Part shown: piece after piece, positions 41,406-50,074 of the stretch
Layout of the letters: every line of letters starts with the position of its first letter
Numbering within the stretch: the first letter of the stretch is position 1
Assembly: GCA_001916715.1 (NCBI GenBank)
Contig: MNSZ01000062.1
Span: 1 to 61,408 of the forward strand
DNA from: Firmicutes bacterium CAG:24053_14
GTDB taxonomy: Bacteria; Bacillota; Clostridia; Oscillospirales; Oscillospiraceae
DNA: 61,408 bases
Reading direction: 5' to 3'
Notes under the pieces: model-generated
Seen by the model: only the letters and a program-made list of their open reading frames with translations
Told to the model about the DNA's origin: nothing
The model's database searches: none
Program-made: the position numbers and the translations under genes

Positions 41406-42806
41406 ATGGTTTTCAGCAGTACGATATTCCTGTGCGTTTATTTGCCCCTTGTTTTGCTGGGGTACTATATCTGCCCGAAAAAGGGGCGAAACCTGTTTCT
41501 GCTGATAGTCAGCCTTGTGTTCTACGCATGGGGCGAGCCGAAGTATGTTTTCCTGATGATATTCTCCATTCTGGTAAACTACATTTTCGGCCGGCTCATG
41601 GACAAAAACCGCGGCAGGCAAAAGCGCATGAAGCTGCTGCTCGTTTTGTCGGTCGTCATTGACCTCGGACTGCTGAGCGTGTTTAAATACACCGACTTTA
41701 TCATAACGAACGTAAACGCGATATTCGGCTCAAGCTTTGACCTTCTCAATATCGCGCTGCCCATAGGCATTTCGTTTTACACCTTCCAGGCCATGAGCTA
41801 CACCATCGACGTTTATCGCAACGATGTCAGGGTGCAGAAAAACCTCATCGACTTCGGAATGTACATCACCATGTTCCCCCAGCTCATAGCAGGCCCCATA
41901 GTCCGCTATGCCGACGTGCAGGATCAGCTTGCCGACCGCAGCGTGACTACGGCCGACTTTTCCGAGGGCGTTATGCGCTTTGTGGTCGGCCTCGGCAAAA
42001 AGGTGCTGCTTGCAAACCAGATGGGCGCGGTGTGGTCGGAAATATACGCACTCGGCGGCGACGTCTCGGCACTGATGGCGTGGACGGGTGCGATAGCGTA
42101 TACCTTCCAGATATATTTTGACTTTTCCGGCTATTCGGATATGGCTATCGGTCTCGGCAGGATGTTCGGCTTCAAGTTCCCCGAAAACTTCCGCTATCCG
42201 TATCAGTCCGTGTCCATAACAGACTTTTGGCGCAGGTGGCATATCACGCTGAGCACGTGGTTCAAGGAATATCTCTATATTCCGCTCGGCGGCAACCGCT
42301 GCGGCCTTGCCCGTCAGGCACTGAACCTGCTGATCGTCTGGTCGCTCACCGGCTTCTGGCACGGAGCGGGCTGGAACTTCGTCATGTGGGGCCTGTATTA
42401 CTTCGTGATCCTGTTTATAGAAAAGCTGTTCCTGCTCAAAGCATTGGATAAGCTGCCGAAGCTTTTCCGCCATGTGTATGCGCTGCTGCTGATCGTCATC
42501 GGCTGGGTCATATTCGCAAGCGACGACGTCAGCGTTCTCCTGCCGTACCTCGGCTCGATGTTCGGGGCAAACGGAGCCGTAGGCGGCATGGATGTGTACA
42601 CGCTTTTTACAAAGGCGGCGCTCCTGATCATCTGCTGCGTTGCCTCCACCGAGCTTCCGAAGAGGCTTTTCCTCTCCGCAACGGGCGCAATGAACGAAAA
42701 AGCGGCCTTTACGATAAAAAGCGTTATGACGATAGCGCTTCTGGCACTGAGCATGATCCTGCTTATCGGCGACAGCTACAATCCCTTCCTTTACTTTAGA
42801 TTCTAA
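41406..42806 (+). CDS. MBOAT-family O-acyltransferase (AlgI/DltB-like)
   Basis: 466 residues with about 11 helices. The MBOAT signature is seen in ISFYTFQAMSYTIDVYR, NFRYPYQSVSITDFWRRWHI, then LSTWFKEYLYIPLGGN, and the catalytic His in GFWHGAGWNF. It transfers an acyl, probably acetyl, group across the membrane to a cell-surface polymer with the help of the DHHW protein that follows. The gene is 14 bases after the DUF4358 gene. Confidence 0.92.
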   Translation: MVFSSTIFLCVYLPLVLLGYYICPKKGRNLFLLIVSLVFYAWGEPKYVFLMIFSILVNYIFGRLMDKNRGRQKRMKLLLVLSVVIDLGLLSVFKYTDFIITNVNAIFGSSFDLLNIALPIGISFYTFQAMSYTIDVYRNDVRVQKNLIDFGMYITMFPQLIAGPIVRYADVQDQLADRSVTTADFSEGVMRFVVGLGKKVLLANQMGAVWSEIYALGGDVSALMAWTGAIAYTFQIYFDFSGYSDMAIGLGRMFGFKFPENFRYPYQSVSITDFWRRWHITLSTWFKEYLYIPLGGNRCGLARQALNLLIVWSLTGFWHGAGWNFVMWGLYYFVILFIEKLFLLKALDKLPKLFRHVYALLLIVIGWVIFASDDVSVLLPYLGSMFGANGAVGGMDVYTLFTKAALLIICCVASTELPKRLFLSATGAMNEKAAFTIKSVMTIALLALSMILLIGDSYNPFLYFRF

Positions 42807-42818
42807 GAGGTGAGCGTA

Positions 42819-43916
42819 ATGAAAAAATTCCACATAGCGCTCATCGCGCTGTTCCTTGCCGTCATAATTCTCCCTGCGGCGTTTGTGTTCGCCGGGGAGG
42901 ACAGGACGTTTTCCGACAATGAAAACCGCATGCTGCAAACCGCGCCAAAGCTCACGTTTGACAGCATCCTCGACGGCAGCTTTCAAAATAAGATAACCGA
43001 CTATATCTCCGACCAGTTCCCGGCGCGCGACACATGGACGCAGCTCGGCTCGCAGGTCAAAAAGCTTGCAGGCTTCAAGGATATAGGCGGCGCGTACCTC
43101 GGCTCGGACGGATATTATATGGAAAAGATCACGCCCGACAAGGTCGATGAAACAAATCTGCGGCGCAATATCGGGCTTGTTTCCGACTTCGTGCAGTCGT
43201 GCGGAGTGAAAACAACGATGCTGCTCGTTCCGGCAACGGGCACGGTCATGAGCGATAAGCTCCCGGCGCACGCGCAGATGTATGACGCCGAAAAGCTTTA
43301 TAACACGGTCAAAAGCGCAATGCCGGACGTGAGCTTTCCCGACCTGTATACCGCGCTGAGCGAGGCAAAGACCCAGCAGCAGGTGTATTACCGCACCGAC
43401 CACCACTGGACATGGTACGGCGCGCACACGGCTTATAAAGCGCTGCTGCCGGACGGAAAGTATGCTGCATCCCCCGAGCTTTTCAGCGACAGCTTCCTCG
43501 GCACGACCTATTCAAAGACCCTCGACCCTGCGGCAAAGTGCGACGGTGTTTACATCTCCCCGGTGTCGGATAACCTAAGGGTCACGGCCGACGGAAAGGA
43601 GATATCGCTTTACGATATGTCCGCTGCCGGAGAAAAGGATAAATACAAGGTCTTTCTCGGCGGAAACTACGGCGAGACGACTATAACGGGCGGCTGCAAT
43701 AACGGCAAAACGCTGCTTATTATAAAAGACTCGTTTGCAAACAGCCTCGTGCCGTTCCTCACGGCCGATTACGAGAATATAATCATGCTCGATCTGCGCT
43801 ATTACATGGGCTCGGCAAAGCAGCTTGCCGCGGATAAAGGCGCTGACGAGATACTTTTCGTCTGCGAGATGTCAAGCTTTGCAAACGACAAGAATATGGT
43901 CAAATTGGGGTTTTAA
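42819..43916 (+). CDS. DHHW-family (AlgJ/AlgX-like) acetylation protein
   Basis: 365 residues. Signal anchor (about 4-22), then EDRTFSDNENRMLQTAPKL, the DHHW motif in YRTDHHWTWYGAHTA, and a SGNH-like core with IKDSFANSLVPFL. It completes transfer of the acetyl group from the MBOAT partner to polysaccharide outside the cell. ATG 42819 follows AGAGGTGAGC. It lies 12 bases after the MBOAT gene. Confidence 0.88.
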   Translation: MKKFHIALIALFLAVIILPAAFVFAGEDRTFSDNENRMLQTAPKLTFDSILDGSFQNKITDYISDQFPARDTWTQLGSQVKKLAGFKDIGGAYLGSDGYYMEKITPDKVDETNLRRNIGLVSDFVQSCGVKTTMLLVPATGTVMSDKLPAHAQMYDAEKLYNTVKSAMPDVSFPDLYTALSEAKTQQQVYYRTDHHWTWYGAHTAYKALLPDGKYAASPELFSDSFLGTTYSKTLDPAAKCDGVYISPVSDNLRVTADGKEISLYDMSAAGEKDKYKVFLGGNYGETTITGGCNNGKTLLIIKDSFANSLVPFLTADYENIIMLDLRYYMGSAKQLAADKGADEILFVCEMSSFANDKNMVKLGF

Positions 43917-43919
43917 AAT

Positions 43920-45428
43920 ATGAAAAAATTCAGAAAGCTTGCCGCGGCGTTTCTTGCCGTGCTGATGTTAGTGGGAGCTTTGCCGGTATCGGCGAGCGCC
44001 GACGGAGATAAGCTCATTGCTCTCACCTTCGACGACGGCCCCTCGAGCAGCAACACCACCCGGCTTCTTGACGGACTCAAGGCGCGCGGCGCGCACTGCA
44101 CCTTCTTCCTCGTCGGCCAGATGGCCGAGCGCAGCCCCGGCCTTGTCAAACGCGCCTGGCAGGAGGGTCACGAGATAGCGAGCCACACCTACGATCACCC
44201 TGCGATGACGACAAAGACCGATGCGCAGATCCGCCAGGAGCTTCAGAAAACCGACGCGATACTCGACAGCGCCATCGGGCATAACTTCAGCTATATGCTC
44301 CGTCCGCCCTACGGCGACTATAACCAGCGCGTCCTCAAGGCCGCGAACACGCCGTGCTTCTTCTGGTCGATGGACACATACGACTGGAAAAGCCAGAACG
44401 CAGACTCCGTTTATCGCGAGTTTATAAAGCAGGTGCGCGACGGCTCAATTGCGCTTTTGCACGACACGCACTCGACCTCCGTCACGGCTGCGCTGCGCGC
44501 TATCGACACGCTTCAGGCGCAGGGCTATAAATTTGTGACGCTGAGCGAAATGTTCATGCGCCGCGGAATAAGCCTTGAAAACGGCAAGATATACTTTAAC
44601 GCCTATCCCGGCAAAAACGGCACCGCCGCCGGAATTGCAAAGCCGGCCGTTAGTCTTGAAAAGGATGAAAGCGGTATGCGAGTTACCCTCTCGGGTGATG
44701 CGCGCGGCAGCGTATACTACACGCTCGACGGCAGCATGCCCACGCCGTCAAACGCGAAAAAGTACACGGGCGCGTTTTATGTGCCCGGCGGCACCGTCAT
44801 TCGCGCGGTGAGCGTCGTGAAGTGGAACGGCATCCGCTCGGACGAGACGAGCATGACCGTTACCGCGCGCGGCAATCTGTTTGCGGATGTTAAGCCCGGC
44901 GACTGGTTTTACAATGACGTTGACCGCGTCGCAGCCGAGGGCATATTGAACGGAACGGCAAAAAACGTTTTCTCGCCGAATGTCGGCCTTACTCGCGCAA
45001 TGCTCGCAACAGCGCTCTACCGTGCGGCAGGTCAGCCCGAGGTCAGCGGTGAGCTTGATTTTTCTGACGCTTCCGCGGTCGGCAGCTGGTGCCGTGACGC
45101 GCTGCTGTGGGCGTGCGAAAACGGCATAATGCGAGGCTATGAGGACGGCGCTCTCCGCCCCGGCAGGAGCATAAGCCGCGCCGAGCTTGGCTGCATGATG
45201 ACAAGGTATCTTGTGCTAAGCGGCAAGGATATAAGTGAGCTTGAGGATGTGCTCTCGGGCTTTTCCGATGCCGGAGCCGTCAACGAGTCCATGCGCACGG
45301 AGCTTAACGCCGCATGCGCGCTGGGCATAGTCAAGGGCGTCGGCGGCGGCCGCCTTGACCCGAACGGCGGCGCAACGCGCGCGCAGACCGCTGTCATGAT
45401 AAGCAGAATGCTCGATATTGCTGTATGA
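43920..45428 (+). CDS. Polysaccharide deacetylase with C-terminal SLH domains
   Basis: 502 residues. Signal peptide (1-27). NodB domain (about 30-225) with metal-binding TFDDGP, SHTYDHP and RPPYGDYN, and the final HDTHS. A beta-sandwich (about 240-320; YYTLDGSMPTPSNAKKY resembles chitobiase-type repeats) leads to two or three SLH domains (LFADVKPGDWFYNDV onwards) that tie it to the wall. It would remove acetyl groups from glycan, the opposite of the MBOAT/DHHW pair in the same operon. Confidence 0.9.
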   Translation: MKKFRKLAAAFLAVLMLVGALPVSASADGDKLIALTFDDGPSSSNTTRLLDGLKARGAHCTFFLVGQMAERSPGLVKRAWQEGHEIASHTYDHPAMTTKTDAQIRQELQKTDAILDSAIGHNFSYMLRPPYGDYNQRVLKAANTPCFFWSMDTYDWKSQNADSVYREFIKQVRDGSIALLHDTHSTSVTAALRAIDTLQAQGYKFVTLSEMFMRRGISLENGKIYFNAYPGKNGTAAGIAKPAVSLEKDESGMRVTLSGDARGSVYYTLDGSMPTPSNAKKYTGAFYVPGGTVIRAVSVVKWNGIRSDETSMTVTARGNLFADVKPGDWFYNDVDRVAAEGILNGTAKNVFSPNVGLTRAMLATALYRAAGQPEVSGELDFSDASAVGSWCRDALLWACENGIMRGYEDGALRPGRSISRAELGCMMTRYLVLSGKDISELEDVLSGFSDAGAVNESMRTELNAACALGIVKGVGGGRLDPNGGATRAQTAVMISRMLDIAV

Positions 45429-45432
45429 AAAA

Positions 45433-45472
45433 CGACCCTCTGTGCAGAAAATTGCACAGGGGGTCGGCTTTT
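45433..45472 (+). terminator. Terminator of the envelope operon
   Basis: CGACCCTCTGTGCA pairs with TGCACAGGGGGTCG around GAAAAT, then CTTTT. Nearly the same hairpin recurs at 45935-45964. Confidence 0.85.
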
Positions 45473-45479
45473 GTATATA

Positions 45480-45650
45480 TCAGAGCTCGATTTCTCCGAA
45501 CTCCTTTTCAAATGCCGCAACGCGGCGCTTTATCATCTGCTCAAGCTCGCGATTTTTCGTTCTGCCCTCATATTCGGCTATATAGCCGAATTTCTCAAGC
45601 AGATCACGATCTATTCTCATTGTATAACGGGCTTTTTCGTCAAGCGGCAT
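45480..45650 (-). CDS. Arc-like ribbon-helix-helix DNA-binding protein
   Basis: 56 residues: ARYTMRIDRDLLEKFGYIAE then YEGRTKNRELEQMIKRRVAA, the strand and two helices of the Arc/MetJ fold. The strand RYTMRI would enter the DNA groove. GGAGG precedes the ATG at 45650. Divergent from a small helical protein gene, with three GACTCA repeats spaced 22 and 11 bases in the gap. It probably represses that gene and itself. Confidence 0.8.
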   Translation of the reverse strand: MPLDEKARYTMRIDRDLLEKFGYIAEYEGRTKNRELEQMIKRRVAAFEKEFGEIEL

Positions 45651-45673
45651 TGGAAAATCCTCCGATTATGTTG

Positions 45674-45702
45674 TTGACAAAATTATATCTGCATTCTATT
45701 AT
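45674..45702 (+). promoter_or_regulatory. Promoter of the small helical gene (second locus)
   Basis: TTGACA (45674-45679) and TATTAT (45697-45702), 17 bases apart, running toward the gene at 45773. Confidence 0.7.
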
Positions 45703-45715
45703 TATGTGTAAATTC

Positions 45716-45754
45716 GACTCATTTATAAATCAATTATGACTCACAAATGACTCA
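45716..45754 (+). promoter_or_regulatory. Phased GACTCA repeats, likely RHH operator
   Basis: GACTCA at 45716-45721, 45738-45743 and 45749-45754, with spacings of 22 and 11 bases, i.e. two and one helical turns on one DNA face. They sit just after the promoter of the small gene. Confidence 0.6.
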
Positions 45755-45772
45755 GTAAACGGAGGAGCGATC

Positions 45773-45928
45773 ATGTATAAAAAGCTGTATTTTATGATGT
45801 TTAACCGTATGACGGATGCCGTCAATGCCTTAAAAGAAGGGCGAAGCGATGACGCATTGCAGACGCTTCAAGGTGCGCAGAAAGAAGCAGAGCGGATTTT
45901 CGTGGAAAGCGGAGAAGAAAGCAAATAA
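45773..45928 (+). CDS. Small helical protein, family shared with 15879-16043
   Basis: 51 residues: MYKKLYFMMFNRMTDAVNAL, then a polar helix with ALQTLQGAQKEAERIFVESG. The pattern Y..MMF.R..DAV and the AE.IF.E ending match the gene at 15879-16043. GGAGGAGCG precedes the ATG. No membrane helix, no Cys. Its gene faces away from an Arc-like regulator and is flanked by twin hairpin terminators, so the pair behaves as a compact cassette. Function unknown; small phage or toxin-antitoxin-like roles are only guesses. Confidence 0.65.
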   Translation: MYKKLYFMMFNRMTDAVNALKEGRSDDALQTLQGAQKEAERIFVESGEESK

Positions 45929-45934
45929 AAAACG

Positions 45935-45964
45935 CCCCCTGTGCAGAAAATTGCACAGGGGTTT
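45935..45964 (+). terminator. Terminator of the small gene, twin of 45433-45472
   Basis: CCCCTGTGCA pairs with TGCACAGGGG around GAAAAT, followed by TTTAA. Identical loop and almost identical stem to the hairpin on the other side of the cassette. Confidence 0.8.
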
Positions 45965-45982
45965 AACGTGTCACTGAAAAAG

Positions 45983-46018
45983 CAAAAACCGCCACTCTGC
46001 CAAGTGACGGTTTTCAGG
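45983..46018 (+). terminator. Additional hairpin
   Basis: AAAACCG..CACT pairs with AGTG..CGGTTTT around CTGCCA. A second, back-up terminator-like stem with no gene of its own. Confidence 0.45.
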
Positions 46019-46082
46019 TTCGTTTAATTACGATCACATACTGAGCTAAGCGCTTGCCGCAGCACACTTTTTATGCCTGTTA

Positions 46083-46115
46083 CAGCGTCTGCCTTGTTTA
46101 ATGTCAAGGCGGACG
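46083..46115. terminator. Hairpin after the HAD phosphatase gene
   Basis: AGCGTCTGCCTTG pairs with CAAGGCGGACGCT; a T-rich tail lies on the plus strand. It lies immediately past the minus-strand stop at 46118. Confidence 0.55.
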
Positions 46116-46117
46116 CT

Positions 46118-46690
46118 TTATTTTTCTTCCGGCCAGGGAACGGGGGTCTGCCCCTTATCGATGATGAGATAGGCCCTCTGAGCTATGCGCGCCATGGGCG
46201 TGTCGGACAGAGAGTCGGAGTAAAACGCCTCGGTCACGGCGCCGGGGTGAGCGGCATAGAACCTGCGCACCTTTTCCTCGCCGTGGCAGTTGCGGCCGTA
46301 CATTTTGCCCGTGCGCTTATCCATCGGCGAGGCGATAAGCTCGATGCCGAGCCTGTCGGTCATGGGCTTTACGACAAATTCGGGCGAGGCCGAGATCACA
46401 ATGTCGTCCGGCCTGTGCTGCGCGCGGTACCACGGTGCGATCCGGCTCTCGTGCTCGTCCCAATAGACCTTCAAAACGGCGTCGATATCGTCGATGCGGC
46501 GCACAAAGCTGAATATGTTCTCCTTGAGCTTTTCCTTGGGGATGAGCTTTAAAAGATAAGCAAGCCCGATCACGGCCATCCTCGGCAGCCAGCACAGCAG
46601 CGCAAACGGATGGCGGCGCATATACCACCTGACGAAGGTCACGGATGAATCGGGGTAGAAGATCGTTTTGTCAAAATCATATGTATTCAT
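46118..46690 (-). CDS. HAD-superfamily phosphatase (PSPase-like)
   Basis: 190 residues. HAD motif I DFDKTIF (5-11), motif II Ser in VISASPEF, and motif III/IV in EEKVRRFYA and AFYSDSLSDTPM. This plan matches the HAD-IB phosphatases related to phosphoserine phosphatase, with a helical cap holding two hydrophobic stretches (ALLCWLPRMAVIGLAYLL). ATG 46690 lies five bases after the ATPase stop. The substrate is unknown. Confidence 0.82.
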   Translation of the reverse strand: MNTYDFDKTIFYPDSSVTFVRWYMRRHPFALLCWLPRMAVIGLAYLLKLIPKEKLKENIFSFVRRIDDIDAVLKVYWDEHESRIAPWYRAQHRPDDIVISASPEFVVKPMTDRLGIELIASPMDKRTGKMYGRNCHGEEKVRRFYAAHPGAVTEAFYSDSLSDTPMARIAQRAYLIIDKGQTPVPWPEEK

Positions 46691-46695
46691 AGGCC

Positions 46696-48582
46696 TTATT
46701 TCACCTTGTATATCCTGTATGCGCCGGCGACCGTCAGCATAAATGCCAGCGTGTCTGCCGTGACGGCGGCGATCATGCCGATGCTTCCGAGGGCTGCAAG
46801 CAGCAGCACCGCAAGCTTTACGACAATGGCGAGCAGCAGACTCAGCCTTACGGTGCGCGATGCGGCTTTGCATATGCGCATGGCCAGCGGCAGCTTGCGT
46901 ATATCGTCGCTCATGATGAGAATGTCCGACCTCGACGCTGCCGCACGGGGGTTCAATGCGCCGATGGCAACGCCGACGTCGGCCTTTGAGATGACCGATG
47001 CGTCGCTCACCGCGTCGCCCACGAACGCGAGCTTGCCTGCATGCTTTTCGCGCAGCAGCTCGCCTACGGCAACCACCTTGTCCTCGGGCAGAAGCTCGGT
47101 CATAACATCCGAAACGCCGAGGGCGCGCCCGACGGCCTTGCCGACGCGCTCGGTGTCGCCGGTCAGGAGCACGGCCTTTTCGATGCCTGCGTCGTACAGC
47201 TCGCGTACGGCGTCCTTTGCGCCGTCCTTGACCCTGTCATCGATGATGATATAACCGTAGTAAATGCCGCCGGCGGCGACGTGAACGACGGACAGATGCC
47301 TGTCGGTGCGGTCGCACTTAATTCCGTTCGAGTTCATAAGCGCCGTGTTGCCGACGAGAACGCGTCTGCCGTAAACATCGGCTTCAATGCCGCGTCCGGC
47401 AAGCTCGCGCACGTTTGTGACATGCTCGGGATCGATGACCGTTGTGCTCGCTCTGCGCAGCGAAAGCGCGATCGGGTGGTTTGAATAGCTCTCGGCCGCC
47501 GCAGCGAGGGAAACAAGATCTGCGCTGCTGATGCCCTTCGGCTCAACGCCGGTGACGGAAAAGCTGCCCTCGGTGACGGTTCCGGTCTTGTCCATGACGA
47601 CAGTTGCCGAGTCTGCAAGGGCTTCAAGCCCGCTCTTGCCGCGGATGATAATGCCGTGCCCGACCGCAGTGCTCAGTCCGGCAAAATAGGCCATGGACGT
47701 GACGATAAGCGGCTGAGCAAACGAAGCGGCGGCAAGGAAGATCAGCGCCCTGTGCGCCCAGTCGAGCCATTCGCCGGTGATGATCGACGGGATGATGACC
47801 AGCGCTATTGCAAGGGCGATCACTATGGGGGTGAACAGCTTCGATATGCCGGCAAAGCGCTTTTCGCGGCGCGAAACGCTCTTGGGCGCGCCCTCGACAG
47901 CCTGCGAGGCGCGAACGAGAGTCGAGTTGTTGTAAAGCCCCGTGACGCGGATCTTCAGCGTGTTTCCGAGGTTTACGCAGCCCGCAACGACCTCGTTGCC
48001 CACGCCGACGTCGATCGGCTGCCTGTCGCCGGTGTAGGCCGAGGCATCGACCGAGCTGCTGCCGTCAACCACTATTCCGTCGAGCGGAATAAGCTCGTTT
48101 TTTCCGACGGTCATGACCGTTCCGGGACGAATGCGCACGGGGTCGACCATGTTCATCCTGCCGTCCTGCTCGACCGCGACGTATTCGGGCCGCAGAAAGG
48201 CGAGATACGGGGTGCGCTTCTGATTTTTGCCTGCAAAGATGTGCTCAAAGCAGCTGCCGGCGTCAAAGGCCACGAGCACGAAAAACGCCTCGTTAAAATT
48301 CTGCATGCAGGCCGTTCCGGCGCATGCGAGAACGATCAGCAGCTCATACGACAGCACCTTGCCGCCGAGAATTTTTCCGAATGCATTGCGCAGCGGCGTG
48401 ACTGCGGCAACGACAATGGGCACAATCGCCAAAATGAGCGTTGCCCATTTAGGTAGATTGACATATACGGCGCCAACTGCCGAGGCGGCAATGTACAGCG
48501 CAAGCGCTATGCCGAGCCAGAGCAGCTCACGCTCGAGCGCAATGCGGTGCATGTCGTGTCGGCGGATATCCTTATGCTTCAT
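46696..48582 (-). CDS. Degenerate P1B-type ATPase without CPC motif
   Basis: 628 residues from ATG 48582 (GGAGTGAAAGTA upstream). Overall plan of a CadA-like heavy-metal ATPase, but key motifs differ: A-domain TGDRQP (184-189) in place of TGESxP, membrane SFAQPLIV (287-294) in place of CPCALVI, and hinge GDAVSDAS in place of GDGxNDxP. DKTGT (331-335) and SNHPIA remain. There is no N-terminal HMA. Loss of metal thiols and of the dephosphorylation Glu suggests altered specificity, regulation or loss of pumping. The HAD gene is in the same operon. Confidence 0.8.
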   Translation of the reverse strand: MKHKDIRRHDMHRIALERELLWLGIALALYIAASAVGAVYVNLPKWATLILAIVPIVVAAVTPLRNAFGKILGGKVLSYELLIVLACAGTACMQNFNEAFFVLVAFDAGSCFEHIFAGKNQKRTPYLAFLRPEYVAVEQDGRMNMVDPVRIRPGTVMTVGKNELIPLDGIVVDGSSSVDASAYTGDRQPIDVGVGNEVVAGCVNLGNTLKIRVTGLYNNSTLVRASQAVEGAPKSVSRREKRFAGISKLFTPIVIALAIALVIIPSIITGEWLDWAHRALIFLAAASFAQPLIVTSMAYFAGLSTAVGHGIIIRGKSGLEALADSATVVMDKTGTVTEGSFSVTGVEPKGISSADLVSLAAAAESYSNHPIALSLRRASTTVIDPEHVTNVRELAGRGIEADVYGRRVLVGNTALMNSNGIKCDRTDRHLSVVHVAAGGIYYGYIIIDDRVKDGAKDAVRELYDAGIEKAVLLTGDTERVGKAVGRALGVSDVMTELLPEDKVVAVGELLREKHAGKLAFVGDAVSDASVISKADVGVAIGALNPRAAASRSDILIMSDDIRKLPLAMRICKAASRTVRLSLLLAIVVKLAVLLLAALGSIGMIAAVTADTLAFMLTVAGAYRIYKVK

Positions 48583-48692
48583 TACTTTCACTCCAAACGC
48601 GAGGGTAAATGTTTATACGTCAAAATGATACGCCAATATGGTGCCCCGTGTCAAATCCGCATACACATAATTTTAATAAAATAGCTTATTCC

Positions 48693-48721
48693 TTGACATA
48701 ATCTTTGCAGGATGCTATGCT
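48693..48721 (+). promoter_or_regulatory. Promoter of the S24-regulator operon
   Basis: TTGACA (48693-48698) and TATGCT (48716-48721), 17 bases apart; the start codon is about 30 bases on. Confidence 0.75.
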
Positions 48722-48751
48722 ATACTTAATGTAATGTAGGAGGTGTGCTGC

Positions 48752-49495
48752 TTGAGAGGCTCGATGCTCAAGGAGATACTTCAGGAGCAGGGCATAAGCA
48801 TCAGCGAGCTTGCCCGGAGGCTGAACGTTTCCGCACAGACGCTTTACAGCATGGTAAAGCGCGATAATCAGAAAGTCGATTTCGACATGATGATGCATAT
48901 CTGCAAGCTGCTCAACGTTCCGGTCGAGCGGCTGTGCGAGGATAATGCGCTGCCGAAAATGCCGGACCTGCGCGAGTGGCAGTTTATCGGCAAATACAGG
49001 CGGCTGAGCGAAAGCGGCAGGGAGCTTGTCAACATGGTCATCGACCATGAGCTGTCGCGCCGCGAGGAAAAGCCGAGCGTAAATTCGCCCGAAAGCAAGA
49101 TAATACCTCTTTACCTCACCCCGGCCGCGGCAGGCTACGCATCGCCCGCCCTCGGCGACGATTATGAGGACTATGCGGTCGAAAAAGGCAGCGCTGCCGA
49201 TTTTGCCGTGCGCATAGCAGGCGACAGTATGGAGCCGTATATCCACGATGGAGATGTTGCGCTGTGCAAGCGCGGAGCCATTATCCACGACGGCGACGTC
49301 GGCCTGTTCTTCGTTGACGGCGACATGAAGTGCAAGCAGTATTGCCAGGATTACAGCGGAAACGTCTATCTTTTCTCGGCAAACCGCGACAGGAGCGACG
49401 CCGACGTGACCGTCTCTGCAAGCTCGGGCATAACGCTCATGTGTTTTGGCAAGGTCCTGCTCAATAAGAGCATACCGCTGCCGGAAATGCGGTGA
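48752..49495 (+). CDS. XRE-HTH/S24 peptidase regulator (LexA/CI-like)
   Basis: 247 residues from TTG 48752, which has AGGAGGTG at the right distance; ATG 48764 is possible. N-terminal HTH (ISISELARRLNVSAQTLYSM), linker, then an S24 domain: cleavage-like AAAG (about 125-128), Ser in AGDSMEPYI (about 159), Lys near DGDMKCKQY (about 193-195). Such regulators cut themselves when RecA filaments form and so release their targets. It heads an operon with a membrane protein, an M20 enzyme and a TIM-barrel protein rather than repair genes. Confidence 0.85.
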   Translation: MRGSMLKEILQEQGISISELARRLNVSAQTLYSMVKRDNQKVDFDMMMHICKLLNVPVERLCEDNALPKMPDLREWQFIGKYRRLSESGRELVNMVIDHELSRREEKPSVNSPESKIIPLYLTPAAAGYASPALGDDYEDYAVEKGSAADFAVRIAGDSMEPYIHDGDVALCKRGAIIHDGDVGLFFVDGDMKCKQYCQDYSGNVYLFSANRDRSDADVTVSASSGITLMCFGKVLLNKSIPLPEMR

Positions 49496-49497
49496 CT

Positions 49498-50070
49498 ATG
49501 ACGTTTGAAAACAAGCTGCCCTCGGGATACACGACCGGGACGATAGACCTTGACGGCGATAAAAAGCTGAGCCTTCGGCTATATGCCGCAGCCGCGGCCG
49601 TCGCCGTGGCGCTCACGGTGGTCTGCTGTCTGCTCAAAGACATAAGCCTGCTGTTTGATGCATCGGGTGTGTTTGCGCTGTTGGGAAGATTTATCCTCAT
49701 CATGCTGATAACGGCTGCCTGCCTTGTCGGGCAGGAATATTTAAAATGTATTATCATCGGCAAGCTCACAGGCAAGCCTGCGCGCGTCGTGCGCGGCAGG
49801 ATGAGCGCATATATAGAATACAAGTGCTGGCTGGATAAGCGCAGCTACTTGATAATGAGCCTTGCTCCGGCGGCTGCGGTCTGCCTTGTGCTGCTCATAC
49901 TGATGATAGCTCTGCCCGACAAGCTGTTCTGGCAGTGTTATGTGATATTCATCGTCAGCCTCACCGGCGCGTGCGGCGACGCATATGTTGCGTACAGGCT
50001 TTGCAAGGAAAAGTCGGATGTGCGCATAAAAAACGAGGGATACAAGATACTTATTGCAACGGAGAAATAA
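49498..50070 (+). CDS. DUF3267-like membrane protein lacking the HExxH site
   Basis: 190 residues from ATG 49498 (GTG 49492 also possible, overlapping the previous stop). Four helices: about 28-47, 60-80, 122-145 and 150-168. The plan matches DUF3267 (putative membrane zinc peptidases): the second helix normally holds HExxH, but here reads ACLVGQEYLKCIII, with His replaced. YIEYKCWLDKRSYLIMSLAP matches the later family block. It would be a non-catalytic relative. Confidence 0.6.
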   Translation: MTFENKLPSGYTTGTIDLDGDKKLSLRLYAAAAAVAVALTVVCCLLKDISLLFDASGVFALLGRFILIMLITAACLVGQEYLKCIIIGKLTGKPARVVRGRMSAYIEYKCWLDKRSYLIMSLAPAAAVCLVLLILMIALPDKLFWQCYVIFIVSLTGACGDAYVAYRLCKEKSDVRIKNEGYKILIATEK

Positions 50071-50074
50071 CTAA

